Assembly: GCF_011043545.1 (NCBI RefSeq)
Contig: NZ_JAAKGP010000010.1
Coordinates: 35,584-99,583, forward strand
Source: Rhodobacter sp. SGA-6-6
Lineage (GTDB): Bacteria > Pseudomonadota > Alphaproteobacteria > Rhodobacterales > Rhodobacteraceae
Direction: 5' to 3'
DNA: 64,000 nt
Part shown: one piece after another, positions 27,438 to 36,039 of the stretch
How the letters are laid out: each line of letters begins with the position of its first letter
Numbering within the stretch: position 1 is the first letter of the stretch
Position numbers and translations under genes: made by a program
Notes under the pieces: generated by a model
What the model was told of the DNA's origin: nothing
What the model saw: only the letters and a program-made list of their open reading frames with translations
Database searches by the model: none

Positions 27438-29287
27438 CTCTCCCCCTTTCCGAAGCGGTTCATGAAGGCCCCGACGATCCCCTGCGGCACGCCAAGCACA
27501 AAGACGATGATGAAGAGGCCGAGGATCAGGCGCCAGTAATCGGCCAGGTTGCGGATCAGCTCGACCGAGACGAAGTGATAGGACAGCGCCCCGATCAGCG
27601 GGCCGCTGACCGACTGGACCCCGCCGACCAGCACCATCACCAGCGCATCGACCGTGGTCGAGACCGAGAAGTCGGTCGGGAACACCGATCCGCGGTGATA
27701 GGCCATCAGCGCGCCGGCCAGGCCCGCGAAGGCGCCCGACAGGACGAAGGCGCCCCACTGGATGCGCGCGGTGTCGATGCCGATGGCGGCCGAGCGCGCC
27801 AGCGAGTCGCGTCCCGCCCGGAAGGCGAAGCCGAAGGGGGCGTAGAGGGCGCGCCGCATCAGCCGGGTCGCCAGGACCGCCGCCGCCAGCGCCAGGTAGT
27901 AATAGGCCATGTGCGAATTCAGCCAGGACGGGCGGGTCAGGCCGACGATGCCGTTGTCGCCGCCGGTGACGGAGACCATCTGGATCGACAGCGTGAACAG
28001 GATCTGCGCGAAGGCCAGCGTCAGCATGGCGAGATAGACCCCCTTCAGCCGGGTGCAGAACCAGCCGAACAGCAACCCTCCGCCGGCGCCCGCCACCATG
28101 GCGGCCAGGACACCCGCGGCCATCGGCAGGCCCAGCCGGGTCGCCACCAGCGCCGCCGCGTAGGAGCCGAGGCCGAAATAGGCGGCATGGCCGAAGGAGA
28201 CGATGCCCCCCACCGACAGCAGGAAATGCAGGCTGCCGGCGAAGATGGCCAGGATGAAGACCTCGGTCATGATCACCTCGAAATAGAGCGGCAGCACCAA
28301 CGGCAGCAGCGCCAGCGCGAGAACGGCGGCCAGCATCGCCTGTTTCATCGCCCGGGTCGGCAGCCGGAACGGCTGGTCGATCGACAGGTCGCCCGGACGC
28401 TGCGCCACCATGCGCCCGCCCAAGAGGCCGTTCGGCCGGAACACCAGCACCAGCACCATGACCAGGAAGATCAGCACCGACACCGCCTGCGGGAAGAACA
28501 GCACGCCGAAGGCGTTGATCACCCCCACCAGCACGGCGGCCAGGAAGGCCCCCATGATCGAGCCCATGCCGCCGATCACCACGATCACGAAGGCCTCGAC
28601 GACGATGTTGATATCCATCTGCAGGTTGGCGGATTCCTTGGGGATCTGCAGCGCGCCGGCCAGGCCGGCCAGGAAAGTGCCGATGAAGAAGACGGCGGTG
28701 AACAGGGTCTTCTGGTTCACCCCCAGCGAGGCCACCATCTCGCGGTCCTGCGTCGCGGCGCGGATCAGGCGGCCCCAGCGGGTGCGGTGGGTCAACCACC
28801 ACAGCAGGCCGAGGAAGACCGGGCCGACGAAGATCAGCGCGATGTTGTATTGCGGGATACGCTCGCCGAAGATGGTGACCGCGCCCTTCAGGCCCGGCAC
28901 GCGCGGGGCCAGCACCTCGTCCGGCCCCCAGAATTCGTAGATCAGGTTCTGGAACACCAGCACCAGCCCGAAGGTGACGAGGATCTGGAACACCTCCGGC
29001 GCCTGATAGATCCGGCGCAGGATCGTCACCTCGATCAGGCAGCCGATGGCGCCCACGACCAGCGCGGCGATCACGACGCCGCCCCAGAAGCCGAAGCCCG
29101 TGGTCGGCAGCGCATTGGTCACCGTCAGCGCGATATAGGCGCCCAGCATGTAGAAGGAGCCATGGGCGAAGTTGACGATCTTCGTCACGCCGAAGATCAG
29201 CGCCAGCCCCGAGGCGACCAGGAACAGGGTCGAGGAATAGGAAAGCCCGTTCAGAAGCTGGGCGAACAAGGTGGATGCGTCATACAT
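27434..29287 (-). CDS. Fused LivH-LivM ABC transporter permease
   Basis: A single 617-residue polypeptide containing both HAAT permeases. Residues 1-290 are LivH-like (FGVTKIVNFAHGSFYMLGAY and GGMGSIMGAFLAAVLVG). Residues about 310-617 are LivM-like (SVGGIVSFGHAAYFGLGSY near 360 and LVGGVQSVSGPLIGAL near 560). Other HAAT systems, including the one at 10335-12447, encode the two separately. The fusion is known in some proteobacteria and fixes a 1:1 stoichiometry. It starts 130 bp after the binding-protein stop, a gap containing a stable hairpin. Confidence 0.9.
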   Translation of the reverse strand: MYDASTLFAQLLNGLSYSSTLFLVASGLALIFGVTKIVNFAHGSFYMLGAYIALTVTNALPTTGFGFWGGVVIAALVVGAIGCLIEVTILRRIYQAPEVFQILVTFGLVLVFQNLIYEFWGPDEVLAPRVPGLKGAVTIFGERIPQYNIALIFVGPVFLGLLWWLTHRTRWGRLIRAATQDREMVASLGVNQKTLFTAVFFIGTFLAGLAGALQIPKESANLQMDINIVVEAFVIVVIGGMGSIMGAFLAAVLVGVINAFGVLFFPQAVSVLIFLVMVLVLVFRPNGLLGGRMVAQRPGDLSIDQPFRLPTRAMKQAMLAAVLALALLPLVLPLYFEVIMTEVFILAIFAGSLHFLLSVGGIVSFGHAAYFGLGSYAAALVATRLGLPMAAGVLAAMVAGAGGGLLFGWFCTRLKGVYLAMLTLAFAQILFTLSIQMVSVTGGDNGIVGLTRPSWLNSHMAYYYLALAAAVLATRLMRRALYAPFGFAFRAGRDSLARSAAIGIDTARIQWGAFVLSGAFAGLAGALMAYHRGSVFPTDFSVSTTVDALVMVLVGGVQSVSGPLIGALSYHFVSVELIRNLADYWRLILGLFIIVFVLGVPQGIVGAFMNRFGKGER

Positions 29288-29386
29288 GACCTGTGGGTCT
29301 CCGGGCTGCGGACGGGCGCCGTCTTCTGTCGCTGGATGGTCGTATCGGCTGGCGGCGCGTCCCCCGGCGACGCGGGCGGCAGGTGC

Positions 29387-29411
29387 CGGGGCGCCACGCG
29401 GCGGCGCCCCG
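29387..29411 (-). promoter_or_regulatory. Intercistronic hairpin after the binding-protein gene
   Basis: A perfect 9-bp G+C stem (29387-29395 and 29403-29411) with a 7-nt loop starts 6 bp after the binding-protein stop on the minus strand. In binding-protein-dependent operons such hairpins stabilise the upstream mRNA and attenuate the permease genes. That role is inferred from position. Confidence 0.55.
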
Positions 29412-29417
29412 CGGGGA

Positions 29418-30623
29418 TCACTTCGTCGCCTCTTCGGGGCGCAGGCTCTTCACCAGATCGTCGGGCGGCTGGAAATCGGCGCCGTCGTAGAACTGCCAGT
29501 CCACCATCCGGCCCATCCCATCCACCACGGCCAGCTTGCCGATGTAGAAGCCGAAGGTGGACTGGTGATCCTGGGCGCGGAAAGCCATCGGTCCGATGGG
29601 CGTGTCGAAGGTCACGCCGCGGGCGGCGGCGATCAGGGCCTCGGTCTCGGTGCTGCCGGCCTTTTCGAGGATCGCCCGGATCGCCAGCATCTCGGTATAG
29701 CCGATCAGCGAGCCGACCTTGGGCAATTCGCCGTAGGCCTCTTCATAGGCGGTGCGGAAGGCGGCGTGTTCGGGCGTCTCGATCTGTTCCACCGGATAGC
29801 CGGTGACGGTCCAGCCCTCGGGCGCCTCGTCTCCCAGCGGTTCCAGGTATTCGGGCAGGCCGGTCAGGATGGAATAGACCTCGCGCCCCTCGAACAGGCC
29901 GCGGGTGTTGCCCTCGCGCACGAATTTCGCCAGGTCGGCGCCGAAGGTGGCGTTGAAGACCGCATCCGGCTCGGCCGCGATCATCGCCTGCACGGTGGAG
30001 CCGGCCTCCAGCTTGCCCAGCGTCGGCCATTGCTCGTTGACGAATTCCACGTCCGGGCGCAGGCGTTTCAGCTCTTCCTGGAAACCCTTCACCGCCGACT
30101 GGCCGTATTCGTAGTTCGGCGCGATGGTCGCCCAGCGTTTCGCCGGCAGCTTGGCAGCCATCTGCGCCATCGCCGTGACCTGCGAATGCATGCTGTTGAA
30201 CAGCCGGAAGGTGTAGCGGTTGCCCTTCTCCCAGATCAGCGTGTCGCTCTGCGGCTGGCCGACAAGGAAGAACACCTTGTTGGTATTGGCGAAATCGGCC
30301 ACCGCGACGGCCACGTTCGACAGGTAGGTGCCGGTCAGCAGCACGACGTTCTCGTTCGTGACCAGTTCCTGCGCCGCCCGCAGCGCGGCGTCGGGCTTGC
30401 CGGTGTCGTCGCGCGAGACGACTTCCAGCGTCTTGCCCAGCACGCCGCCGTCGGCGTTGATATGCTCGACCGCCAGCTGCCAGCCCTTGCGGTAGGCCTC
30501 GGTCGATTGCGGGCTGGACGAATAGGACGACATCTCGCCGATCTTGATGCTGTCCGCCCCTGCGCCGCCGGAAAGAAGCACCATCGCCGAGACGGCCATG
30601 GCCTTCAGGAAAGTGGTCTTCAT
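29418..30623 (-). CDS. ABC transporter substrate-binding protein (Peripla_BP_6)
   Basis: A 401-residue periplasmic binding protein. The signal peptide (MKTTFLKAMAVSAMVLLSGGAGA) is followed by IKIGEMSSYSSSP, the first lobe strand. The hinge and second-lobe region contain RWATIAPNYEYGQS near residue 165. The ATG at 30623 is chosen because the signal peptide begins there; the frame is open upstream over the MaoC gene but is not plausible protein. It delivers ligand to the fused LivHM permease and two ATPases encoded downstream. Similar proteins bind amino acids, amides or aromatic acids; the ligand here is not identifiable. Confidence 0.9.
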   Translation of the reverse strand: MKTTFLKAMAVSAMVLLSGGAGADSIKIGEMSSYSSSPQSTEAYRKGWQLAVEHINADGGVLGKTLEVVSRDDTGKPDAALRAAQELVTNENVVLLTGTYLSNVAVAVADFANTNKVFFLVGQPQSDTLIWEKGNRYTFRLFNSMHSQVTAMAQMAAKLPAKRWATIAPNYEYGQSAVKGFQEELKRLRPDVEFVNEQWPTLGKLEAGSTVQAMIAAEPDAVFNATFGADLAKFVREGNTRGLFEGREVYSILTGLPEYLEPLGDEAPEGWTVTGYPVEQIETPEHAAFRTAYEEAYGELPKVGSLIGYTEMLAIRAILEKAGSTETEALIAAARGVTFDTPIGPMAFRAQDHQSTFGFYIGKLAVVDGMGRMVDWQFYDGADFQPPDDLVKSLRPEEATK

Positions 30624-30661
30624 CGTAGCCTCCCTTTTATGTTCGTTTTTCGAGTGCAGTC

Positions 30662-31474
30662 TCAGGCCGGGCCGAAGCCGGCAAAGCCGTCTTTCAGCAC
30701 CTGCCGGTCGCCCACGGCGACATCGAAGGCGAAACCGTCGCCGGACGGTGCCGCGCGCAGCGTCAGCAGATCGCCGGGCAGCACCGGCGCGCTGAGCCGG
30801 GCAGCGGCCTTGCGCAGGTCGGCCGGATGATGGCCGGTCGCCCTGCCCAGAAGCCGCAAGGCGATGCCGAGGGTGCAGAGGCCGTGCAGGATCGGCCGGT
30901 CGAAGCCGTAGCCCCGGGCCACCTCGGGATCGACATGGACGGGATGCAGGTCGCCGGTCAGCCGATAGAGCACCGCCTGTTCGGGCGAGGTGCGGCAATC
31001 GCCCATCGGCGCCAGGGCCGGCGGTTCGGCCCTGGATGCGGCCGGAGCCTCCGGCCCGCCCCAGCCGCCGATGCCGGGCAGGAAGATGGAATAGCTGGCG
31101 GTGAACAGGTCGCAGGACACCTCGATCTCGACGATGGTGGCCTTGCCCTTGTCCCAGACCGCGACGACGCGGCCCTGCGTGGACAGGGTGGCGCTGCGCG
31201 TCAGCGGGCCGTGGATCGCGATCCTCTGCGAGACATGCAGCGATTTCCTGCGGTCGTAGACGCCGAGGTCGCCGCAGCGTTCCACCGCCCAGAGGCCGAG
31301 CGCAGCGACCATCCCCGGCAGCGGGCGCAGGTCGCGCTCGTAGACCAGGTCGAGTTCGTCGGCCTGCGCGCCGCAGGCCAGCGCATAGAGGATGGCGTCG
31401 CGTTCGGTCCAGCCGATCTCCTGCCGGCCGAGGTCATGGCCGATCAGGTCCCGGAACGTCGTCGGTCTGGTCAT
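30662..31474 (-). CDS. MaoC-family hydratase (double hot-dog enoyl-CoA hydratase 2)
   Basis: A 270-residue protein with an N-terminal MaoC-like hot-dog domain (residues 1-135) and a catalytic C-terminal domain bearing the hydratase-2 motif DLHPVHVDPEVA followed by FDRPILHGL (about residues 188-208). The Asp and His of this motif form the dyad that adds water to trans-2-enoyl-CoA to give (R)-3-hydroxyacyl-CoA. The ATG at 31474 overlaps the crotonase-like stop by 4 bp. It probably supplies the true hydratase step of the operon, since the neighbouring crotonase lacks its catalytic glutamates. Confidence 0.87.
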   Translation of the reverse strand: MTRPTTFRDLIGHDLGRQEIGWTERDAILYALACGAQADELDLVYERDLRPLPGMVAALGLWAVERCGDLGVYDRRKSLHVSQRIAIHGPLTRSATLSTQGRVVAVWDKGKATIVEIEVSCDLFTASYSIFLPGIGGWGGPEAPAASRAEPPALAPMGDCRTSPEQAVLYRLTGDLHPVHVDPEVARGYGFDRPILHGLCTLGIALRLLGRATGHHPADLRKAAARLSAPVLPGDLLTLRAAPSGDGFAFDVAVGDRQVLKDGFAGFGPA

Positions 31475-32214
31475 CTCTTCGGTTCCCTTGCCTTGCGCAG
31501 CGCCTCGGCCCGCTCGTCCGAGGCCAGCAGGTCCATCCGCCGGGCCTGCCAGTCCGCCGCATCGAAATCCGCAGCGTGGAAGGCGGTGACGAAGCCCTTT
31601 GCCGCAGCCTGGGCCAGCGGCGGCAGCGCGGCCGCACGGCCTGCCAGCGCCACGGCGGTCGCCAGCGTTTCGCCCGCATCGGCGGCATGGGTGGCGAGGC
31701 CCCCCGCAAGCGCCTCGTCCCGGTCCAGCCGCTCGGCCAGCAGCAGCAGGCGCAGCGCGGCGGCATGGCTCAGCATCGGCAGGATCTGCGCCAGCCGCTG
31801 CGGGTTGTAGAGGATGCCCATCTTCACCGCGGGCAGCGAGAAACCGGCCCCCGGCCCCGCCACGCGGAAATCGCAGGCCAGCGCCAGATCGAGCCCCGCC
31901 CCCAGGCAAGCCCCCTCGACCGCCGCGAAGGAGATCACTCGGCTGGCCCGCAGCGCGGCGGTCAGCCCCGACATGGCGGCATCGAAAGCCGCGTCCGAGG
32001 CATCGCCCTCCAGATCGGCGAAATCCGCCCCGGCCGAGAAGGCCGGGCCTTCGCCGGCGATCACCAGCGCCCGGATGCCTTCGGCCTCGGCCTCGCGCAG
32101 GCGGTCCTGCAGCGCGGCGATCAGGCTGCGCGACAGCGCATTGCGCTTTTCGGCCCGCGCCAGCGTCAGGACGCGCACCCCCGGCTGCGGCGTTTCGGTG
32201 CGAAGGTCAGCCAT
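31471..32214 (-). CDS. Enoyl-CoA hydratase/isomerase-family protein without canonical Glu pair
   Basis: A 247-residue crotonase-fold protein. The CoA-binding and oxyanion-hole segments FSAGADFADL (about 59-68) and GACLGAGLDLALACD (about 101-115) are clear. At the two catalytic positions of classical enoyl-CoA hydratase (Glu144 and Glu164 in rat) the sequence has Asp109 and Ala129 (in LPAVKMG). Simple hydratase activity is therefore doubtful; hydrolase, isomerase or retro-Claisen ring cleavage, known in other crotonases, is possible. The start at 32214 overlaps the amidase stop by 8 bp. Part of the TetR-adjacent operon. Confidence 0.85.
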   Translation of the reverse strand: MADLRTETPQPGVRVLTLARAEKRNALSRSLIAALQDRLREAEAEGIRALVIAGEGPAFSAGADFADLEGDASDAAFDAAMSGLTAALRASRVISFAAVEGACLGAGLDLALACDFRVAGPGAGFSLPAVKMGILYNPQRLAQILPMLSHAAALRLLLLAERLDRDEALAGGLATHAADAGETLATAVALAGRAAALPPLAQAAAKGFVTAFHAADFDAADWQARRMDLLASDERAEALRKAREPKR

Positions 32215-33592
32215 GGCGGGCCGTCCGGTCGATGTGGCGGGCGCGGAAATCCAGCGCCTCCTCCAGATCCTGCGCCAGATCGAGCAGCGCCGCATCCTGC
32301 CCGAAGCCCGCCACCAGCTGCACCGACAGCGGCAGCCCGTCGCTGACGCCGCAGGGCAGCGCCGCGGCCGGAGTTCCGGCGACATTAAAGGGCGAGGTGA
32401 AGGGGAACGGCCCCCAGAGGCGGCCGACGCGCTGGCCGTCGATCTCCCGCGGGCGCTGGCCGATCGGGAAGGCGGGCGCGGCGGTGGTGGGCAGCAGCAG
32501 CATGTCGAACCGGGCGAACAATTCCGCGATGCGGGCGCGATACCTGCCATGCGCGGCGCGGGCACGCTCCACCTGCGCGGGCGTCAGGTTGCGCGCGGCT
32601 TCGAGGCTGCCGAGTTCGTAATCGGTCAGGTCGTCGCGGAAGCGATTCAGCAGATGCCCGCGCTCGCGCCATTCCTCGGCCAGGACCAGCGGACCGAAGG
32701 TCTCGTCCCAGCCTTTCAGGTCGAGCCGGATCTCCTCGACTGGATGGCCCAGGTCCGTCAGCAGGGCGGCGGCCTGCACCACGGCGGCACGGATCGCAGG
32801 ATCGACCGGCAGCCCGTCGGGCGCGGCGCAGAAACCGATCCGGCGCAGGCCGCCCTTGCCGCGGCTGTTGAAATCCTTCTCGGCCAGCACCGACAGGAAC
32901 AGCCGGGCATCCGCCACGTCATGCGACAGCGGACCGGCACAGCAGAAATCGCTCATCCCGCGAAAGCCGCCCTCATCGGCGCAAAGGCCGTAGCTGGGCT
33001 TGAAGCCGAAGACGCCGGTCATCGCCGCCGGGATGCGGATCGACCCGCCGCCATCGGCGCCGAGGGCCAGCGGCACATAGCCCGCCGCCACCGAGACCGC
33101 CGCGCCGCCGCTCGATCCGCCGGGGGTGGCGGCGGTGTCCCAGGGGTTGCGCGTGACCGGGCCGAGCCTGTTCTCGCTGGTGGCCGACTGGCCGAATTCG
33201 GCGGTGTTGGTCTTGCCGACGAAGACCGCCCCCGCCGCGCGCAGGCGGCGGACCACGCCGCTGTCCTCGAGCGCCAGGTTCTGCGTGAAGACGCGCGAGC
33301 CGCGGGTGGTGACGAAGCCGGCGATGTCGAAGGTGTCCTTGATCGACACCGGCACGCCCGCCAGCGGCCCCGCCTCGCCCGCGCGCCAGCCGGCTTCGGC
33401 GGCCTCGGCCTGTGCCATCGCCAGGTCCTCGGTCCGCACGACCATCGCGCCCAGCGTATCGTCGCAATCGCGGATACGGTCCAGCGCGGCCCTTGCCGCC
33501 TCGACCGGCGACACCTCGCCCGACCGGAAGGCGCCGATCAGGCTGGCGGCCGAAGGCGCGGCCCGGACCAGGGGATCGGGATGGTCAAGCAT
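32207..33592 (-). CDS. Amidase (amidase signature family)
   Basis: A 461-residue amidase-signature hydrolase that converts an amide to its carboxylate and ammonia. The Ser-Ser-Lys triad is visible: Lys85 in SIKDTF, Ser160 in PGGSSGG and the nucleophile Ser184 in GADGGGSIRIPA. No signal peptide, so it is cytoplasmic. The ATG at 33592 overlaps the SDR stop by 8 bp; an alternative ATG at 33619 would add nine residues inside the SDR gene. Its presence beside a CoA ligase suggests that the imported compound is an amide, or that ring opening yields one, and the freed acid is then activated. Confidence 0.9.
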   Translation of the reverse strand: MLDHPDPLVRAAPSAASLIGAFRSGEVSPVEAARAALDRIRDCDDTLGAMVVRTEDLAMAQAEAAEAGWRAGEAGPLAGVPVSIKDTFDIAGFVTTRGSRVFTQNLALEDSGVVRRLRAAGAVFVGKTNTAEFGQSATSENRLGPVTRNPWDTAATPGGSSGGAAVSVAAGYVPLALGADGGGSIRIPAAMTGVFGFKPSYGLCADEGGFRGMSDFCCAGPLSHDVADARLFLSVLAEKDFNSRGKGGLRRIGFCAAPDGLPVDPAIRAAVVQAAALLTDLGHPVEEIRLDLKGWDETFGPLVLAEEWRERGHLLNRFRDDLTDYELGSLEAARNLTPAQVERARAAHGRYRARIAELFARFDMLLLPTTAAPAFPIGQRPREIDGQRVGRLWGPFPFTSPFNVAGTPAAALPCGVSDGLPLSVQLVAGFGQDAALLDLAQDLEEALDFRARHIDRTARHG

Positions 33593-34343
33593 GGGGATGC
33601 ACCCCGCCGCTGACGCCATAGGTCTCGCCGGTGATGTAGCCCGCCTTGTCGCCGACCAGGAAGGACACCAGATGCGCCACGTCCTCGGGCCGGCCCAGCC
33701 GGTTCACCCGCGCCTTCTTTTCGAGATAGGTGTCGAAGAATTCGTCCGGGTAGATGCGGCGGAGGAAGTCGTTGTAGATCAGCCCCGGCGCGATGGCATT
33801 CACCCGGATGCCGTTCTTGCCGTTCTCGGCCGCCGCCACCCGGGTCAGCGCCATCACCCCCGCCTTGGCCGCCGAGTAGGCCGCGCCATGTTCGGTCGTC
33901 ATCTCCCAGCCCGAGATCGAGGAGATGTTGACGATGGCGCCCGACTGCGCCGCGATCATGTGCGGCAGGGCAAAGCGCATGCAGCTGAAGGTGCCGGTCA
34001 GGTCGATGTCGAGGCATTTCTGCCAGGTTTCCAGCGACATCTCGGCCACCGGCTCGATCTTCGACCAGCCCGCGTTGTTGACCAGAACGTCGATCCGGCC
34101 GTAGCGCCGGGCGACCTCGCCGAACACGGATTCCACCGCGGCATGGTCACCGACATCCAGCCTGAACCAGGGGCATTCCTCGCCGACGACGCCGGACAGC
34201 TCTTCCGACAGCTTCGCCATGCGGCCCTCGTGCAGGTCGGTGATGACGACCCGCATCCTGTCCGCGGCCAGCTGACGAGCGATGGCCGCCCCGATGCCCG
34301 CGCCGGCGGCCGCGGTGACGATGGCAATCTTCTTGTCGCTCAT
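33585..34343 (-). CDS. Short-chain dehydrogenase/reductase
   Basis: A 252-residue classical SDR. The cofactor loop is TAAAGAGIG (residues 10-18), with the NNAG motif near 90, the catalytic Ser in VNISSISG and YSAAK near 155. The Asp at the end of beta-2 (ITDLHEG) predicts NAD(H) preference. It likely oxidises a hydroxyacyl-CoA or alcohol intermediate of the operon's pathway. It lies 29 bp after the hydrolase gene and overlaps the amidase. Substrate unknown. Confidence 0.9.
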   Translation of the reverse strand: MSDKKIAIVTAAAGAGIGAAIARQLAADRMRVVITDLHEGRMAKLSEELSGVVGEECPWFRLDVGDHAAVESVFGEVARRYGRIDVLVNNAGWSKIEPVAEMSLETWQKCLDIDLTGTFSCMRFALPHMIAAQSGAIVNISSISGWEMTTEHGAAYSAAKAGVMALTRVAAAENGKNGIRVNAIAPGLIYNDFLRRIYPDEFFDTYLEKKARVNRLGRPEDVAHLVSFLVGDKAGYITGETYGVSGGVHPHA

Positions 34344-34372
34344 TTGCAGTTCTCCAGGGATCGGTGGGCGGT

Positions 34373-35200
34373 TCAGGTCAGGGCGGCGGCGATGTCGCGG
34401 GCCAGAAGCTCCGGCTGGTCGACCGCGATCAGATGGCCGGCGTCGGGGATTTCCGTATAGCTGGCCTGCGGCATCGCCTCGCGCAGGATGTCGGCGGCCT
34501 TCTGCGGGCAGAAGACGTCTCCGGCGCCCTGGATGATGTGGACGGGCACGCGGATGTCGCGCAGCCTTTCGGTCAGCGGCGCGGCGGCCATGGCGATCAT
34601 CGCGCGGGTGGCATTGGCATAGCCCGCGCCCTCGCCCACGGCGGCGATGCGGCGGGCGGCGATTTCGGCGGACAGGGGACGGTTCCTGACGATCTGCGCC
34701 TCGGTATCGGCGGCAAGGGCAAGGCGGAACCCTTCGGGATCGTCCCGAAGCTGGGCGATCCGCTCCTCGAAGAAGGCGGCGGCGGCGCGGCCGACCTTGC
34801 TGGAGGTGCCGACGACGATCGCCTTGCGCAGCATGTCCGGGCGCCGGAGCGCCGCTTCTAGCACGATCACGCCGCCAAGCGAGAACCCGACGCAGACCGC
34901 CGGGCCGGTGACCGCATCGAGGAAGGCCGCCAGGTCCTCCGCAAGCTGCGCCGGGGTGCCGTCGCCCTGCCCCGCCGTGGTGCCGCCATGGCCGCGCAGG
35001 TCGACCGCATGGGCCGCCACCCCGGCCGGCAATCGCCCGAGGATGCCGTCCCAGCTGCCGCCGTCCTCGGCCAGGCCATGGACGAAGACCACCGGTGCGC
35101 CGCTGCCGGCCCTGCGGTAGGCGACCTCGATGTCGCCGAGCAATACTTTGGCGGTTGCGGAAACCGCCCCTGCGGCCGCCGCGGCATCGTCGTTTGCCAT
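34373..35200 (-). CDS. Alpha/beta-fold hydrolase
   Basis: A 275-residue hydrolase: HGLAEDGG oxyanion segment (about 45-52), nucleophile elbow GFSLGG near residue 110, acid in the GAGDVFCP loop and catalytic His in AGHLIAVD near 255. It resembles 3-oxoadipate enol-lactonase and ring-cleavage-product hydrolases in overall layout. The ATG at 35200 follows an AGGGAA site 7 nt upstream; the frame is open to 35347, but that would run through the divergent promoter and into tetR. As first gene of the long operon it is immediately under the divergent control region. Confidence 0.87.
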   Translation of the reverse strand: MANDDAAAAAGAVSATAKVLLGDIEVAYRRAGSGAPVVFVHGLAEDGGSWDGILGRLPAGVAAHAVDLRGHGGTTAGQGDGTPAQLAEDLAAFLDAVTGPAVCVGFSLGGVIVLEAALRRPDMLRKAIVVGTSSKVGRAAAAFFEERIAQLRDDPEGFRLALAADTEAQIVRNRPLSAEIAARRIAAVGEGAGYANATRAMIAMAAAPLTERLRDIRVPVHIIQGAGDVFCPQKAADILREAMPQASYTEIPDAGHLIAVDQPELLARDIAAALT

Positions 35201-35242
35201 GGTTGTCTTCCCTGTCAGCCCGTCGCGCAGTTGCATCGGCTG

Positions 35243-35271
35243 TTGTTCTTTCGACAGCTTCACACTATAAT
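35243..35271 (+). promoter_or_regulatory. Predicted tetR promoter
   Basis: TTGTTC (35243-35248) and a perfect TATAAT (35266-35271) are separated by 17 bp, giving a start near 35278. The opposite strand carries a TATAGT-like -10 in nearly the same place, so the divergent promoters probably overlap face to face. Confidence 0.6.
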
Positions 35272-35291
35272 CCGGTTTCAGAAAAAGCAAT

Positions 35292-35315
35292 AGTGATGTC
35301 ACTTTTTTAAAAGTG
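35292..35315. promoter_or_regulatory. Candidate TetR operator (two overlapping palindromes)
   Basis: AGTGATGTCACT (35292-35303; arms AGTGA/TCACT) overlaps a 16-bp dyad CACTTTT-TT-AAAAGTG (35300-35315). Both lie between the predicted divergent promoters and the tetR start, a position suited to autorepression and to repression of the operon. Confidence 0.5.
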
Positions 35316-35322
35316 CGGGAAA

Positions 35323-36039
35323 ATGCTCGAAAAAGCTCCTGAGCCAAGGCTGCCGAACCCCACCACCCCGAAGGGCCGGGCCACCGTCGCCCGCATCCTC
35401 GAAGCGGGGCGAGAGGTCTTTGGCGAATCGGGCTATGTCTCGATGCGGATGAGCGATCTGGCCGAGAAGGCCGGCCTGTCGATGGGCGCGCTCTACCGCT
35501 ACTTCGACAACAAGGACGATGTGTTCCTTGCCATCATCCACGACATCCACAACGAGCTTTACGCCGCCAGCCGCCCCAGCGGCCCGCCCGGCTTCCGCTC
35601 CGCCCCCCTGGAGTCGATCCTCGAGGCGAACCGGGGCTACCTGTCGCATTACTGCAAGCACCGCAAGGTGATGCGGGCCTTCATCGAGGCCACGATGGTG
35701 GACCAGCGCTACACCGACATGTGGTGGTTCATGCGCGAAAGCCACATCCTGCGGGTGGCCTCGGCCCTGCGGCGCGACCACGGCATCGCCGAGATCGCTG
35801 CCGTCCCGGCCCGGACGGTGCTGGAGGCCCTGGCCTCGATGACCGAGCAGTCCGCCTATGTCTGGTATGCCCATCCCGGCGCCGGCGCCACCCTGCTGCC
35901 GGTGGAGGATGCCACCAGGATCGTCAGCGACATCTGGTATCTGGCGCTGTTCCGCGACCAGCCGGGCATGACCCTGCCGGATCGGTCTCAAGCTTCCGAC
36001 CATGGGCAGAGCGTTCCGGGACGCGACAAGCTTGCCTAG
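35323..36039 (+). CDS. TetR/AcrR-family transcriptional regulator
   Basis: A 238-residue repressor with an N-terminal TetR helix-turn-helix (ILEAGREVFGESGYVSMRMSDLAEKAGLSMGALYRYF, residues about 24-61; given here only to locate the domain). The C-terminal ligand domain is helical and of normal size. It diverges from the 15-gene catabolic operon and overlaps the CoA-transferase gene downstream by 38 bp. A perfect -10 and overlapping palindromes precede it. The likely inducer is a CoA thioester or acid of the pathway. The ATG at 35323 has only a weak GGGA-type ribosome-binding site. Confidence 0.9.
   Translation: MLEKAPEPRLPNPTTPKGRATVARILEAGREVFGESGYVSMRMSDLAEKAGLSMGALYRYFDNKDDVFLAIIHDIHNELYAASRPSGPPGFRSAPLESILEANRGYLSHYCKHRKVMRAFIEATMVDQRYTDMWWFMRESHILRVASALRRDHGIAEIAAVPARTVLEALASMTEQSAYVWYAHPGAGATLLPVEDATRIVSDIWYLALFRDQPGMTLPDRSQASDHGQSVPGRDKLA

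Noticed and set aside
32207..34343. BadH/BadI-type cyclohexanecarboxylate ring-cleavage pathway
   Set aside because: The SDR and crotonase-like gene recall it, but the amidase, MaoC hydratase and lack of a clear BadI signature make it unproven.
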